Assembly (NCBI RefSeq): GCF_030816935.1
Contig: NZ_JAUSYO010000001.1
Location: 186,001 to 250,000, forward strand
Source: Arthrobacter sp. B3I9
GTDB lineage: Bacteria; Actinomycetota; Actinomycetes; Actinomycetales; Micrococcaceae
Reading direction: 5' to 3'
Length of the DNA: 64,000 nucleotides
Each line of letters begins with the position of its first letter. Positions within the stretch are counted from its first letter, which is position 1. Both the position numbers and the translations under genes were made by a program. This document shows positions 51,416 through 61,965 of this stretch, piece after piece. The notes beneath the pieces are model-generated. The model made no database searches. It was given only the letters and a program-made list of their open reading frames with translations, and was not told the origin of the DNA.

Positions 51416-51494
51416 GCGTCCCTTTCCCCCTCGCACCATTCCCCGTGCCCCGCAAATCAGGAACCGCGCAGACACCACAAAAGGAGCAGGTCCA

Positions 51495-52430
51495 ATGAAC
51501 ACGGTTTTTGTGGTCGGAAGCCTCAATATTGACCAGACAATCCGCGTCCGCTCCCTTCCCCGGCCCGGCGAGACTGTCCGCGGCTCGGACGCCACGTTCA
51601 GTCCGGGCGGCAAGGGCGGCAACCAGGGGATCGCTGCGGCCCGCGCCGGAGCCCCCGTGAAGTTCACGGGCGCCCTCGGGGACGACGCCCACGGGCGACA
51701 GATTCTCGAGACTCTGTCCGAGGCCCACATCGACGTCGGCCACGTGCGGGTCCTCGGCACCGCCGCCACCGGAACGGCGGTCATCGCGGTTGACGACTCC
51801 GGGGAAAACCAGATCATCGTCAGCCCGGGGGCGAACGCCGGCCTTACCCTCGACGACGTAGTAACCGGACTCGCCGCGCTCACGGCCGGCGATGTCCTGG
51901 TCCTCCAACTTGAGATCCCGGCCGAGCTGGTCCGGCAGGCCGCGCGGATTGCGAAGCAGGCCGGAGCATTCGTCATCCTCAATGCGGCCCCCGCCCCCCG
52001 CCACCTCGACGGCCTGCTGGAGAACGTCGATCTTCTCGTGGTCAACGAACAGGAAATCCGGGCCCTTTCAGGTCTCGCGGGGACTGACGGCGACCACCGG
52101 GAGTTGGCCGCAACCCTGCCCGCTGTCCTCGGCGCGGCCATCGTCGGCACTGCCGGCGCGGAGGGCTCCTTCACCGTCCTCGACGGCCATCTGGTGCACG
52201 TGCCCGCGGTTAAGGTCGCCACCGCGGACACCACCGGGGCCGGAGACACCTTCGTGGGCTACCTCGCTGCCTCCCTGGTGGCCGCTCCAGGCGACCTGCC
52301 TGCCGCGATGGCCCTGGCCAGCCGCGCCTCGGCCCTTGCTGTTACACGCAGCGGCGCCATGGAATCGATTCCATGGGCGCACGAGTTGCCCGCTCATCTC
52401 CCTTGCCCAGCCCTCGACGTCCCGAACTAA
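51495..52430 (+). CDS. rbsK: Ribokinase-family sugar kinase
   Basis: ATG 51495 with AAGGAG gives 311 residues. PfkB signatures are present: FSPGGKGGNQGIAAARAGA near residue 35 and DTTGAGDTFVGYLAASL near 250, where Asp is the catalytic base. It phosphorylates ribose or a related sugar at C5. Near the C-terminus the codons for MESIP coincide with a perfect copy of the LacI operator (52359-52374). The next gene's ribosome-binding site overlaps the stop. Confidence 0.92.
   Translation: MNTVFVVGSLNIDQTIRVRSLPRPGETVRGSDATFSPGGKGGNQGIAAARAGAPVKFTGALGDDAHGRQILETLSEAHIDVGHVRVLGTAATGTAVIAVDDSGENQIIVSPGANAGLTLDDVVTGLAALTAGDVLVLQLEIPAELVRQAARIAKQAGAFVILNAAPAPRHLDGLLENVDLLVVNEQEIRALSGLAGTDGDHRELAATLPAVLGAAIVGTAGAEGSFTVLDGHLVHVPAVKVATADTTGAGDTFVGYLAASLVAAPGDLPAAMALASRASALAVTRSGAMESIPWAHELPAHLPCPALDVPN
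52359..52374 (+). promoter_or_regulatory. Intragenic LacI-type operator O2
   Basis: ATGGAATCGATTCCAT is identical to the core of O1 and lies inside rbsK, 2,037 bases downstream. A tetrameric LacI-type repressor could bridge O1 and O2 by looping or act as a roadblock to elongation. Confidence 0.65.
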
Positions 52431-52438
52431 GGAGATCC

Positions 52439-52909
52439 ATGAAAATCGCACTCGGCAACGACCATGCCGGCTTCCCCCTGAAAGAATTCGTCCGGTCCGT
52501 CCTTGAGGACCTCGGCCATGACGTCATTGACTGCGGCGCGCCAAGCGAGGCCCCGGTGGACTTCCCGGACATCACCAAGGCCACCTGTGACCTCGTGAAA
52601 ACCGGCCAGGCCCAGCGCGCAGTCCTCGTCTGCGGAACCGGTGTCGGAGCCGTCATGGCCGCCAACAAGATTCCCGGCATCCGCTGCGCGCTGGGTCACG
52701 ACGTGTACTCCGCCCACCAGAGCGTGGAGCACGACGACGCAAACGTCATCGCCATGGGCGCCTGGCTGGTGGGCCGGGCGACGGCCAAGGAAGTCCTGCA
52801 GTCCTTCCTCGACGCGAAGTTCGACAACGACGAGGACACCATTCGGCGCGTCCGCAAACTCCACGACATGGAGCTCGAGGCAGCCCGGGAACTCGCCGAC
52901 CAAGTTTAG
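52439..52909 (+). CDS. rpiB: RpiB/LacA/LacB-family sugar-phosphate isomerase
   Basis: ATG 52439 follows AAGGAGATCC overlapping the rbsK stop and gives 156 residues. MKIALGNDHAGFPLKEFVRS, the catalytic Cys in LVCGTGVGAVMAANK and AHQSVEHDDANVIAMGAW are family signatures. It interconverts ribose-5-phosphate and ribulose-5-phosphate, or a related aldose/ketose phosphate pair. Following a kinase, it passes the phosphorylated sugar into the pentose phosphate pathway. Confidence 0.93.
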   Translation: MKIALGNDHAGFPLKEFVRSVLEDLGHDVIDCGAPSEAPVDFPDITKATCDLVKTGQAQRAVLVCGTGVGAVMAANKIPGIRCALGHDVYSAHQSVEHDDANVIAMGAWLVGRATAKEVLQSFLDAKFDNDEDTIRRVRKLHDMELEAARELADQV

Positions 52910-52988
52910 AACGCAGCAAAACCAGCAAGTCCAACCGGCCTGCGGCACCAGCCCGAGCCGCCCAGCAATATCAAAGGAGATATACGAC

Positions 52989-54351
52989 ATGAGCGCAGAA
53001 GTCACCGAGCGGCAGCGGCAGGCCGCCCACGGCTCCCCCGGCAAGATCAAAACGGCCATCGCCTCGGCAGCCGGCACATGTGTTGAAAACTATGACTTCG
53101 TCGCGTACGGCACGGCGGCAGCCCTGTACTTCGGCAAAGTCTTCTTTCCCAACACCGATCCCGTCGTCGGAACATTGTTGGCTTTCGCCACCCTGGCGGT
53201 GGGCTTCCTCATGCGCCCAATCGGCGGAGCTGTCGGCGGCTATCTGGGTGACAAGTACGGCCGGAAGCCGGTACTCGTCGGCGCCCTGCTGACCATGGGC
53301 ATCGCAACCGTGCTGATCGGCTGCCTTCCCACGTATGGCCAGGTGGGAATCCTCGCACCCATCCTGCTCGTCATCATCCGGATGATCCAGGGGTTGGCCT
53401 TCGGAGCGGAATGGGGCGGCGCCGTAATGATGACGTTCGAGCACGCGCCTTGGAAGCAGCGCGGCCGCTTTGCCGCCATCCCCCAGGCCGGCAAACCCGC
53501 TGGGCATCACCCTGGCCAACGCCGCCTTCCTGCTCTCCGCCTCCCTACAGACGGACTGGGCCTGGCGGTTGCCGTTCCTCGCCAGCTCGGTCCTGATCGT
53601 CGTCGGGCTCGTGGTGCGGATGAAGCTCGAGGAATCACCTGAGTTCGAACACACCAAGGCAGCCGGCAGGATCGTCAAGAACCCGCTCGCCACCGTCATC
53701 AAAAATGACTGGCGCAACATCCTGCGGGTGATTTCCCTGCGCATTGTGGAAAGCTGCGCCTACTACGTGACGGCCACCTATCTGCTCTCCTACATCACCA
53801 CGAACAACCCCGCAGACCGGGCCGTGGGCCTGACGGGCATTGTGATCGCCAGCCTCCTCGCGATCCCGGTGACGATGCTCGCCGGCGCCCTCACCGACCG
53901 TATCGGCCGCCGCAAGCTCTACCTCGGCGGAACGGTCGCCGTCATCGTCTTCGGCTTCCCGATGTTCCTGCTCAGCAACACCGGCAACCCCATCCTGATC
54001 GTGCTCGCCTTCGTGATCGGCATCGGCGTCATCCATGCAACGTTCACGGGCGCGCAGGCCGCCTGGTTCGCGGAGCTGTTCCGGACCAACACCCGGACCT
54101 CCGGAGCTTCCATCGGTTACCAGGTTGCCGCCTCCATCTCCGGATTCGCGCCCTTCCTCGCGGTGCTTTTGGCCTCAGTCTTCGGCTGGGCCGGCGGCGC
54201 CTCGCTCTACGTCCTGGTCGGTGTCATTGGCCTGGTCGGTGTCCTGAACACGCGGGAAACCTGGGGCGCGAAGGAACAGGCTGAAGTCGACGCCGTCATA
54301 GCCGGCGGCACTCCTGTCGTCACCCAGACCGCATCGCCGTCCGGACGATAG
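52989..54351 (+). pseudogene. MFS transporter (MHS family), one frameshift
   Basis: ATG 52989 has an ideal AAGGAG box 9 bases upstream. The first frame carries family motifs ENYDFVAYGTAAALYFGKVF, RPIGGAVGGYLGDKYGRK and AFGAEWGGAVMMTFEH. It loses phase at GGCAAACCC near 53498-53503. The other frame continues NPLGITLANAAFLLSASLQT to the end. Removing one A (AAA to AA) gives one protein of about 453 residues. It is the last gene of the LacI-rbsK-rpiB operon and, if intact, would import the sugar or nucleoside used there. Confidence 0.85.
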
Positions 54352-54370
54352 CACCGGGCAACAAAAAGCA

Positions 54371-54403
54371 GCCCGGGCTGGCCCGTTCTGGACCAACCCG
54401 GGC
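54371..54403. terminator. Bidirectional terminator between convergent operons
   Basis: GCCCGGG (54371-54377) pairs with CCCGGGC (54397-54403). GTTTT follows on the plus strand and TTTTT on the minus strand, so it can end both the sugar-symporter operon and the ABC transporter operon. Confidence 0.65.
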
Positions 54404-54470
54404 CGCTGGCGTTTTAGGACACCCGTGGCTTTCAGGAGTGGAGGCCTGCTCCGCCGCTCCCCTGTCCGCG

Positions 54471-55760
54471 CTAGCTGGCCGCCGTTACCGAGACTGGACG
54501 TTCCTCCGCCGGCTTCCCGGCCTCCGAGGCCGCCGGCGGGGTCGTCTTCCGCTTGAAGCGCCCGCCGAGAGTAGATCCTCCGCCGGTCCCGCTGCGGTTC
54601 TTGTTGAAGATGTCGAAACCGACGGCCAGGAGCAGCACCAGGCCCTTGATGAGCTGCTGGTAGTCGGTGCCGAGGCCGAGGATGGACATGCCGTTGTTGA
54701 GCACGCCCATGATCAGGCCGCCGATCAGGGCTCCTGCCACGGTACCGATGCCGCCCTGGACAGCGGCGCCGCCGATAAAGGCCGCCGCGATGGCGTCCAG
54801 TTCGAACCCGGTGCCGCCGGCGGGCTGGGCTGAGTTGAGCCGGGCGGTGAACACGAGGCCGGCCAGGGCAGCGAGGACGCCCATGTTCACGAAGAGCCGG
54901 AACGTGACCGCCTTGGTCTTGATCCCGGAGAGCTCGGCAGCGTGGAGGTTCCCGCCGATGGCGTAGGTGTGACGGCCGAAGACGCTGTTGTTCATCAGGG
55001 CCGTGTAGACGATTACGAGGACCGCGAGCACGATCAGCACGATCGGGGTGCCCCGGTAGCTTGCGAGCAGGAAGGTGATGGTCAGCATGAGCAGCGCGAT
55101 GAAGGTCGTCTTGATCGCGAACCAGACCATCGGCTCGTTCTCGAGTTCAAACTTCTTGCGGATCCGGCGTTCCTTGAGTGCCTGTATCACCAGCGCCAGC
55201 GTGGCGCCGACGCCCAGGATGACGGTCAGCCATTCCAGCGCGGAGTTTCCGCCGGAAATGTCCGGCAGGAAGCCGCCGCCCAGCGCCCGCAGCTCGGACG
55301 GGAAGGGGGTGATCTGCTGGTTCTTGAGGGTGATCAGGGTCAAGCCCCGGAAAATCAGCATCCCGGCAAGGGTCACGATGAAGGCAGGGATTCCGATGTA
55401 CGCGATCCAGTACCCCTGCCAGGCACCCACCAGCGCTCCGACCAGCAGGCAGGCCGGGATGGCCAGCCACCAGGCCCAGCCCCAATGCACGATCATGACA
55501 CCGGCCACGGCGCCGATGAAGCCGGCGATCGATCCCACGGACAGGTCGATGTGGCCGGCGATGATCACCATCACCATGCCGATGGCCAGGATGAGGATGT
55601 AACTGTTCTGGACCACCAGGTTGGTGACGTTCTGGGGCTCCAGGAGGATGCCGTCGGTCAGGATCTGGAACAGCAGGACGATCAGGATCAGGGCGACAAA
55701 GATGCCGACCTGGCGGAGGCGGCTTGTCAGGAAACCCAGGGATTCTCGGAGGGCGGACAT
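54471..55760 (-). CDS. mmsB: Multiple-monosaccharide ABC transporter permease (MmsB/GguB-type)
   Basis: ATG 55760 with AAGGA gives 429 residues; the frame is open upstream without support. There are ten or more membrane segments. Signatures include GMVMVIIAGHIDLSVGSIAG, a long cytoplasmic insert after TM6, and YAIGGNLHAAELSGI with LNSAQPAGGTGFELDAIAAA, all typical of XylH/GguB permeases. The C-terminal 60 residues are hydrophilic. It starts 5 bases after the ATPase gene. Confidence 0.93.
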   Translation of the reverse strand: MSALRESLGFLTSRLRQVGIFVALILIVLLFQILTDGILLEPQNVTNLVVQNSYILILAIGMVMVIIAGHIDLSVGSIAGFIGAVAGVMIVHWGWAWWLAIPACLLVGALVGAWQGYWIAYIGIPAFIVTLAGMLIFRGLTLITLKNQQITPFPSELRALGGGFLPDISGGNSALEWLTVILGVGATLALVIQALKERRIRKKFELENEPMVWFAIKTTFIALLMLTITFLLASYRGTPIVLIVLAVLVIVYTALMNNSVFGRHTYAIGGNLHAAELSGIKTKAVTFRLFVNMGVLAALAGLVFTARLNSAQPAGGTGFELDAIAAAFIGGAAVQGGIGTVAGALIGGLIMGVLNNGMSILGLGTDYQQLIKGLVLLLAVGFDIFNKNRSGTGGGSTLGGRFKRKTTPPAASEAGKPAEERPVSVTAAS

Positions 55761-55765
55761 GTTCG

Positions 55766-57295
55766 CTATTCCTTCTCTTTGGTCATGTAATGCATGAGGG
55801 TTTCCTGGGATGCTTCCGCGATCGGGACCTCCCCGGTGATGTGCCCGGCGGACAGTGTGTAGATCCTGTCGCAGATACCCAGCAGCTCGGGCAATTCCGA
55901 GGAGATCACGATGACTGCCTTTCCTTCGGCCGCCAGCCTCGCGATGATCGTGTAGATCTCGAATTTCGCGCCGACGTCGATCCCGCGGGTGGGTTCGTCG
56001 AGGATAAGCACGTCCGGGTCGGAGAACATCCACTTGCTCAGCACGACTTTCTGCTGGTTGCCGCCGGAGAGCTTGCCCGTGACGGCGGCAACCGACGGGG
56101 CCTTGATGTTCATGCTTTTCCGGTAGCCGTTGGCCACGATGGTTTCTTCGTTCTTGTCCACCCAGCCGCCCTTGACGAGCTTGCGGAGCGCCGCCATGGA
56201 GATGTTCCTCTTGATGTCCTCGATGAGGTTCAGTCCGTAGCGCTTGCGGTCTTCGGTGGCGTACGCGATGCCGTGCTTGATCGCGGCCGCAACGGTGGAG
56301 GTGTTGATTTCTTCACCGTCCTTGAAGACTCTCCCCGAGGTCGCGGTGCCGTAGGTCCGGCCGAAGACGCTCATGGCGAGCTCCGTCCTGCCGGCACCCA
56401 TCAGACCGGCCAAGCCCACCACCTCGCCCTTGCGGACGTTGAGGGTTGCGTTGTGGACGACCATCCGGCTGTGGTCCTGGGGGTGCCGGACGGACCAGTC
56501 CTCGATCCGCAGAACCTCCTCGCCGATCCGCGGGGTCCGGTCCGGGTACAGGCTTCCCAAGTCCCTGCCCACCATTCCGCGGATGATGCGCTCCTGGGTG
56601 ATCTCACCGTCGCCCAGGCGTAGGGTCTCGATGGTCTTGCCGTCGCGGATGATGGTGACAGCGTCCGCGACCTTGCGGATTTCGTTGAGCTTGTGGCTGA
56701 TGATGATGCTGGTGACGCCCTGGCCCTTAAGGTGCAGGATCAGATCCAGCAGGTGGCCCGAGTCCTCGTCGTTGAGGGCGGCCGTCGGCTCGTCGAGGAT
56801 GAGGAGCTTGACCTCCTTCGAGAGCGCCTTGGCGATCTCCACCAGCTGCTGTTTGCCCACGCTGATGTGCTGGACTGGGGTCACCGGGTTTTCACTCAGG
56901 CCCACTCGTGCCAGTAGTTTTGAAGCCTCCAAGTTGGTTTTCCGCCAGTCCACCCAGCCGCGCGTGGCCTGCTCGTTGCCGAGGTAGATGTTCTCGGCGA
57001 TGGACAGGTAGGGGCTTAGCGCCAGCTCCTGGTGGATGATCACGATGCCGCGCTTCTCGCTGTCATTGATGCTGGCGAAGTTGCAGGGTTCGTTTTCGAA
57101 GAGGATCTCGCCCTCGAAGGAGCTGTGCGGGTAGACGCCGGACAGCACCTTCATCAGGGTGGATTTTCCGGCGCCGTTTTCGCCGCAGATCGCATGGACT
57201 TCGCCGCGGTTCACATCCAGGGTGACATCCTGGAGGGCCTTCACGCCGGGGAAGGTCTTGGTGATGCCCCGCATTTGAAGAATGGGTGTGTTCAT
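55766..57295 (-). CDS. mmsA: Multiple-monosaccharide ABC transporter ATPase (MmsA/GguA-type)
   Basis: ATG 57295 gives 509 residues containing two ABC domains. The first has Walker [16 protein letters not shown], signature [16 protein letters not shown] and Walker [12 protein letters not shown]. The second lacks a classical P-loop ([12 protein letters not shown]) but has signature [15 protein letters not shown] and [12 protein letters not shown], as is usual in sugar importers of this type. It lies 107 bases downstream of the binding-protein gene. Confidence 0.95.
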   Translation of the reverse strand: MNTPILQMRGITKTFPGVKALQDVTLDVNRGEVHAICGENGAGKSTLMKVLSGVYPHSSFEGEILFENEPCNFASINDSEKRGIVIIHQELALSPYLSIAENIYLGNEQATRGWVDWRKTNLEASKLLARVGLSENPVTPVQHISVGKQQLVEIAKALSKEVKLLILDEPTAALNDEDSGHLLDLILHLKGQGVTSIIISHKLNEIRKVADAVTIIRDGKTIETLRLGDGEITQERIIRGMVGRDLGSLYPDRTPRIGEEVLRIEDWSVRHPQDHSRMVVHNATLNVRKGEVVGLAGLMGAGRTELAMSVFGRTYGTATSGRVFKDGEEINTSTVAAAIKHGIAYATEDRKRYGLNLIEDIKRNISMAALRKLVKGGWVDKNEETIVANGYRKSMNIKAPSVAAVTGKLSGGNQQKVVLSKWMFSDPDVLILDEPTRGIDVGAKFEIYTIIARLAAEGKAVIVISSELPELLGICDRIYTLSAGHITGEVPIAEASQETLMHYMTKEKE

Positions 57296-57402
57296 CGTCA
57301 ATTCCCACTGACTGGTAGTGCCTGGGACCGCCTGCGGGTGCAGGGGTCCACGGGAGGGGTGGCGGCCGGCCTGGACGGCGGGCCCCCACCCCTACACCGC
57401 AA

Positions 57403-58527
57403 CTACTTGACGTCGGCTTCGGTGTAGTACCCGGAGTCGAGCAGTTCCTTCTTGTAGTTGTCTTTGGTGATGATGACGGACTTGAGCAGGTAGGCGGGGA
57501 CCACCTTGACCTTGTTGTTGTAGGTCTTGGTGTCGTTGACCTCGGGCTCCTGGCCCTTCAGCAGCGCGTCGACCATCTTCACGGCCTGGGATCCGAGCTG
57601 GCGGGTGTCCTTGAAGATGGTGGAGTACTGCTCGCCGGCGATGATGGACTTCACCGAACCCTTTTCAGCGTCCTGGCCGGTAACGATCGGGAGGCTTCCC
57701 TTGGCGTAGCCGCCGGTGCTGGTCAGGGCCGAGATGATGCCGATGGACAGACCGTCGTAGGGGGAGAGCACGCCGTCGAGCTTGGTTCCCGAGCTGTAGG
57801 CCGCCGTGAGGATGTCCTCCATGCGCTTCTGGGCCACGGGGGCCTGCCAGCGCAGGATGGCTGCCTGCTCGAACTTGGTCTGGCCGCTGGGGACCTTGAG
57901 GGTTCCGGCGTCCAGGTACGGCTTGAGCGTGTCCAGTGCTCCGGTCCAGAAGAAGTTGGCGTTGTTGTCGTCCGGGCTGCCGGCGAAGAGCTCAACGTTA
58001 AACGGGCCCTTGCCTTCGACCTTCTTGCCGGTGGCGTCAACGAGGCCCAGTCCGGTCAGCAACGACGTGGCCTGCTGGACGCCCACCGTGTAGTTGTCGA
58101 AGGTGGTGTAGAAGTCCACGTTCGGGGTGCCGTTGATGAGGCGGTCATAGGCGATGACCTTGACGTTCTGCTCCTTCGCCTTGGCGAGGACGTCCGTCAG
58201 GGTGGTCCCGTCGATGGCGGCGATGATGAGGGCCTTGGCGCCCTTGGTGAGCATATTCTCGATCTGCGCCACCTGGGTGGGGATGTCGTCATTGGCAAAC
58301 TGCAGGTCGGTCTTGTAGCCGAGCTTCGTCACGGAATCCGAGACGTTCTTGCCGTCGGCGATCCACCGTTCGGAGGTCTGGGTCGGCATCGAGATTCCGA
58401 CGAGGGATCCGGCGGCATCGGCGGAGGAGGACGGCGAGGATGCGCCGCCCCGGGTGCCGCAGCCGGTGGCTCCGACGGTGACTGCGAGGACGACCGCAAC
58501 GGCGCCCAGGAGTTTCCTGATCTTCAC
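57403..58527 (-). CDS. chvE: ChvE-type sugar-binding lipoprotein
   Basis: GTG 58527 after GGAAGGAG gives 374 residues. The signal peptide ends in lipobox VGATGC, so Cys23 would carry lipid. The mature protein matches ChvE/MmsE binding proteins: [56 protein letters not shown] and [20 protein letters not shown]. Such proteins bind arabinose, xylose, galactose or glucose. Arabinose is the likely ligand here, because the ara operon next door has the same operator. Confidence 0.94.
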   Translation of the reverse strand: MKIRKLLGAVAVVLAVTVGATGCGTRGGASSPSSSADAAGSLVGISMPTQTSERWIADGKNVSDSVTKLGYKTDLQFANDDIPTQVAQIENMLTKGAKALIIAAIDGTTLTDVLAKAKEQNVKVIAYDRLINGTPNVDFYTTFDNYTVGVQQATSLLTGLGLVDATGKKVEGKGPFNVELFAGSPDDNNANFFWTGALDTLKPYLDAGTLKVPSGQTKFEQAAILRWQAPVAQKRMEDILTAAYSSGTKLDGVLSPYDGLSIGIISALTSTGGYAKGSLPIVTGQDAEKGSVKSIIAGEQYSTIFKDTRQLGSQAVKMVDALLKGQEPEVNDTKTYNNKVKVVPAYLLKSVIITKDNYKKELLDSGYYTEADVK

Positions 58528-58540
58528 TATTTTCTCCTTC

Positions 58541-58558
58541 CGCGGACCCGGGTCCGCG
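58541..58558. promoter_or_regulatory. Perfect 18-base palindrome in the chvE leader
   Basis: CGCGGACCCGGGTCCGCG lies 14-31 bases upstream of the chvE start, next to its ribosome-binding site. It could be an operator for another regulator or an RNA hairpin that affects translation. Confidence 0.5.
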
Positions 58559-58675
58559 AAGTTGCTCCTGATCGCAGTTCTTCACGTCATTGTGTCCCCA
58601 CAGGGGCGGTAATAGCGGGAGGAATGCGGGGGTCTGAGTCGAACGGTGGTTCAGCCGACAGTGGACGGCTGCTGA

Positions 58676-58691
58676 TTGTTATCGCTAACAA
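58676..58691 (-). promoter_or_regulatory. LacI-type operator of the ABC transporter operon
   Basis: TTGTTATCGCTAACAA differs from a perfect palindrome at one position and from the ara operator (63718-63733) at one base. It lies 8 bases downstream of the -10 box of the transporter promoter. Confidence 0.7.
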
Positions 58692-58699
58692 TATGGTCA

Positions 58700-58728
58700 A
58701 AGATAGCTTCTTGTAACATGTGAGTCAA
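58700..58728 (-). promoter_or_regulatory. Vegetative promoter of the ABC transporter operon
   Basis: On the minus strand TTGACT (58723-58728), a 17-base spacer, then TATCTT (58700-58705). The operator follows directly. Confidence 0.65.
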
Positions 58729-58793
58729 CGCACATTCCGGCTTTATTCCGCCGAACTGGCCGACGCTGATATCGCCGTGACCCGCCCGCTGCT

Positions 58794-59693
58794 TCACGCG
58801 GCAAAAATGGACCAGCCCACTTCATGCACAGCCCCTGGTTCGAGCCGCACGAGGTCGGTGCCGGTGTTGAAGGCGCCCGGCGGGCAGGTCATCGGTTCCG
58901 CGGCCAAACCAAGCCGGCTGGGCAGCGGTGGCTCCCTGTCGTGCGTATAGAGCTGAAGCCAGGACAGGCCTTTGCCCCAGGACATCCCTACGCCCGTTCC
59001 GCCCGGGTCGCGGGCCAGCAGCCGGCCGCGGCCGCCGTCGAACGCGAGCCCGGTGAAAGCGTTGTCGATTTCAGTGCCGCCGATGGCGCGCGGACCACGG
59101 AAGTCATACTGGCTGCCGGCCACCGCCCTGGCGGCCAGGGGTTGGCGCCCGTCCGGCGTCATTTCCAGGAAGGAGCCCGCGCCGAACTCCAGGCTCCACT
59201 CGTCCAGCGGGGCGGGCCCGGCCAGCAGGTAGGGGTGGGGGCAGACACCATAGGGCGCGGTCCGCTCCCCGGTGTTGCACGCGCTCACCCTGGCGTGCAG
59301 GCCGTCCCCGTCCAGCGAGTACGTCACGGTGAGCGCCAGCCCGAACGGGTATCCCGGCGTCGGCCCGATCCTGCAAGAGAGGACCAAGATTGACTCCAAT
59401 CGAGAGTCCAGCTGCCAGTCCAGCTCCGGGGTGAAGCCGTGCAGGGCGCAGTTCCGGTCCGGTTCGTTCACGGGCAGCTGGTAGTCAACCCCGTCAAACC
59501 TGTACCTGCCGTCGGGGATCCGGTTGGGCCAGGGCGCCACGATGACGCCGCGGAAGTCCTCATTAGGGCCTCCCGTCGGGAACGGAACAACAAGGTCCCG
59601 CCCCCGGTGCCGCAGCTCGCGCACCGCGGCGCCGCGGGCGGTGATGATGGCACTGTACTCCCCGTTCCGGATCCCATATTCGGGGCCGGTCAC
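58794..59693 (-). CDS. galM: Aldose 1-epimerase (mutarotase)
   Basis: GTG 59693 overlaps the araA stop as GTGA and gives 299 residues. Family features are [30 protein letters not shown] with a catalytic-type His, and [12 protein letters not shown] with the second His. The enzyme interconverts alpha and beta anomers, which helps feed L-arabinose in the right form to the isomerase. It is the last gene of the araB-araD-araA operon. Confidence 0.92.
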   Translation of the reverse strand: MTGPEYGIRNGEYSAIITARGAAVRELRHRGRDLVVPFPTGGPNEDFRGVIVAPWPNRIPDGRYRFDGVDYQLPVNEPDRNCALHGFTPELDWQLDSRLESILVLSCRIGPTPGYPFGLALTVTYSLDGDGLHARVSACNTGERTAPYGVCPHPYLLAGPAPLDEWSLEFGAGSFLEMTPDGRQPLAARAVAGSQYDFRGPRAIGGTEIDNAFTGLAFDGGRGRLLARDPGGTGVGMSWGKGLSWLQLYTHDREPPLPSRLGLAAEPMTCPPGAFNTGTDLVRLEPGAVHEVGWSIFAA

Positions 59694-61210
59694 AGGCCGC
59701 CGGCCAGCTTGTAGTACGCGGCGTTCCAGGCGAGTTCCTTTTTGAACCCCTTGAGAGTGGTGCCCTCGTCGATGGTGAGCAGTTCGGTGCGGGCGATTTC
59801 CGCGAAGTCCTCGAACACGTCCATGCCGACGGCCGTGGTCAGGACGGTGTGGTGGGCGGCGCCGGCGGTGAGCCAGGCGGCAGCGGAGGTGCTGAAGTCG
59901 GGCTTGGGTGACCAGAGCGCACGTGCCACCGGCAGGTTGGGCAGCGGCTCGTCGAGGTCCACGACATCGACGGCGTTTGCCACCAAGCGGAAGCGGTCGC
60001 GCATGTCAGACAGGGCGACGACCACACCGGGGCCGGCGTCGGTGTCGAAGACCATCCGGACCGGGTCTTCCTTGCCCCCGATGCCCAGCGGGTGGATCTC
60101 CACGCGCGGCTTGCCGGCGGTCAGCGAGGGACAGACCTCGAGCATGTGCGCGCCGAGGATCTTTTCCTGACCCGGCACGAGGTGGTAGGTGTAGTCCTCC
60201 ATCAGCGAGGCGCCGCCGGGGAGCCCGGCGCCCATGACCTTGGCCGCGCGGACCAGGATGGCGGTCTTCCAGTCCCCCTCGGCGCCGAAGCCGTAGCCGT
60301 CGGCCATGAGGCGCTGGACCGCCATGCCCGGCAGCTGGCGGAGGGTGCCGAGGTCCTCGAAGGAGGTGGTGAACGCGGCGGAGCCGTTGGCTTCCAGGAA
60401 GCTGCGCAGGCCCAGTTCAATCCGTGCGCTGTAGCGCAGCGACTCGTGGCGGTCTCCGCCGGCCTGCAGCTCGGCGGCGACGTCGTAGAGCCGTTCGTAT
60501 TCCGCGACGAGGGAGTCGACGTCGGAATCGGGCGCGCCGTGCACGGCGGCGGCGAGTTCGTTCACGGACCAGGTGTTCACCGAGACGCCGAAGCGCAGTT
60601 CAGCCTCGGTCTTGTCACCTTCGGTGACGGCGACATTGCGCATGTTGTCGCCGAACCGTGTGAGCCTGAGGGTGCGGACGGCGGCCCAGCCTGCGGAGGC
60701 GCGCTGCCACGATCCCACCTGGCGGGACACCTCGGGGTTGGACACGTGGCCCACGACGGTCTTGCGCGGGATGCCCAGGCGTGACTGGATGTAGCCGAAC
60801 TCGCGGTCGCCGTGCGCGGCCTGGTTCAGGTTCATGAAGTCGAAGTCGATGTCCGCCCAGGGCAGCTCGACATTCGCCTGGGTGTGCAGGTGCAGCAGGG
60901 GTTTGCGCAGCAGGTCCAGGCCCTGGATCCACATCTTCGCAGGCGAAAAGGTGTGCATCCACGCGGTCACGCCGATCACGGCGTCATTCGAATTCGCCTC
61001 CAGCGCGGTGCGGCGGATCGCGTCAGAGTCCGTCAGCACCGGTTTCCAGACCAGCTTGACGGGGACCTCGGCGGAGGCGTTGAGGGCGGCGGCGATCTCC
61101 TGTGACTGCCCGGCCACCTGTTTGAGGACGTCCTCGCCGTAGAGGTGCTGGCTGCCGGTAAGGAACCAGACCTCGTACTTTTCGAGGGAGGTGTTGTTGG
61201 CGTTGGTCAT
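59690..61210 (-). CDS. araA: L-arabinose isomerase
   Basis: The protein has 506 residues, standard length. Signatures include [20 protein letters not shown] at the start, [51 protein letters not shown] and [15 protein letters not shown]. It converts L-arabinose to L-ribulose. ATG 61210 has an AGGAG box. It lies between araD and the mutarotase. Confidence 0.98.
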   Translation of the reverse strand: MTNANNTSLEKYEVWFLTGSQHLYGEDVLKQVAGQSQEIAAALNASAEVPVKLVWKPVLTDSDAIRRTALEANSNDAVIGVTAWMHTFSPAKMWIQGLDLLRKPLLHLHTQANVELPWADIDFDFMNLNQAAHGDREFGYIQSRLGIPRKTVVGHVSNPEVSRQVGSWQRASAGWAAVRTLRLTRFGDNMRNVAVTEGDKTEAELRFGVSVNTWSVNELAAAVHGAPDSDVDSLVAEYERLYDVAAELQAGGDRHESLRYSARIELGLRSFLEANGSAAFTTSFEDLGTLRQLPGMAVQRLMADGYGFGAEGDWKTAILVRAAKVMGAGLPGGASLMEDYTYHLVPGQEKILGAHMLEVCPSLTAGKPRVEIHPLGIGGKEDPVRMVFDTDAGPGVVVALSDMRDRFRLVANAVDVVDLDEPLPNLPVARALWSPKPDFSTSAAAWLTAGAAHHTVLTTAVGMDVFEDFAEIARTELLTIDEGTTLKGFKKELAWNAAYYKLAGGL

Positions 61211-61254
61211 GTTTTCTCCTGCTGAAGGTATGGGGCGACGGCGGTTATCGCGGC

Positions 61255-61965
61255 CTAGCGGCCGTAGACGTTCTGGTAGCGGTCGTAGAGCGACTCGATT
61301 TTGGCCGGGTCAATGGGAATCGGTTCGCCCAGCTGCCGGGAAACATGGACGGTGCGTGCCACTTCCTCGCACATGACCGCGGCCTTGACCGCCGAGCGGG
61401 CGTCCTTGCCGATGGTGAACGGGCCGTGGTTCTGCATCAGGACGGCCGGGGAGTTGGAAGACCGGAGCGTTTCCACGATGCCGATGCCGATGGAATCGTC
61501 CCCGATCAGCGCGAACGGGCCCACCGGGATGGGACCGCCGAACTCGTCGCCCATCATGGTGAGCACGCACGGGATGGCTTCTCCCCTGGCGGCCCAGGCG
61601 GTGGCGTAGGTCGAGTGCGTGTGGACCACCCCGCCGACGTCGGGCATGTTGCGGTAGACGTAGCCGTGCGCCGCCGTGTCCGAGGACGGCGAGAGGCCCG
61701 GGTTTGCCCATTCGGCCACGCCGCCGTCGGCTCCGGAGGCCGGGGCGTTGACGGGGGTTCCGTAGAGATCGGTGACCACCATCAGCTCGGGCGTCAGGTC
61801 GTCATAGGAGACGCCGGACGGTTTAATCACCATGAGCTCATGTCCGGGGACCCGCGCCGATACGTTTCCCGCCGTCCAGACGACCAGCTGGTAGCGCGTG
61901 AGTTCGGCGTGAAGATCGCAGACTTCCCTGCGTAGCCGGGCGATGGTTTCGAGCAGGGCGCTCAT
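61255..61965 (-). CDS. araD: L-ribulose-5-phosphate 4-epimerase
   Basis: The protein has 236 residues. Class II aldolase/epimerase features are [35 protein letters not shown], the zinc-binding [16 protein letters not shown] and [15 protein letters not shown]. It produces D-xylulose-5-phosphate from L-ribulose-5-phosphate. ATG 61965 overlaps the araB stop as ATGA. Confidence 0.96.
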   Translation of the reverse strand: MSALLETIARLRREVCDLHAELTRYQLVVWTAGNVSARVPGHELMVIKPSGVSYDDLTPELMVVTDLYGTPVNAPASGADGGVAEWANPGLSPSSDTAAHGYVYRNMPDVGGVVHTHSTYATAWAARGEAIPCVLTMMGDEFGGPIPVGPFALIGDDSIGIGIVETLRSSNSPAVLMQNHGPFTIGKDARSAVKAAVMCEEVARTVHVSRQLGEPIPIDPAKIESLYDRYQNVYGR

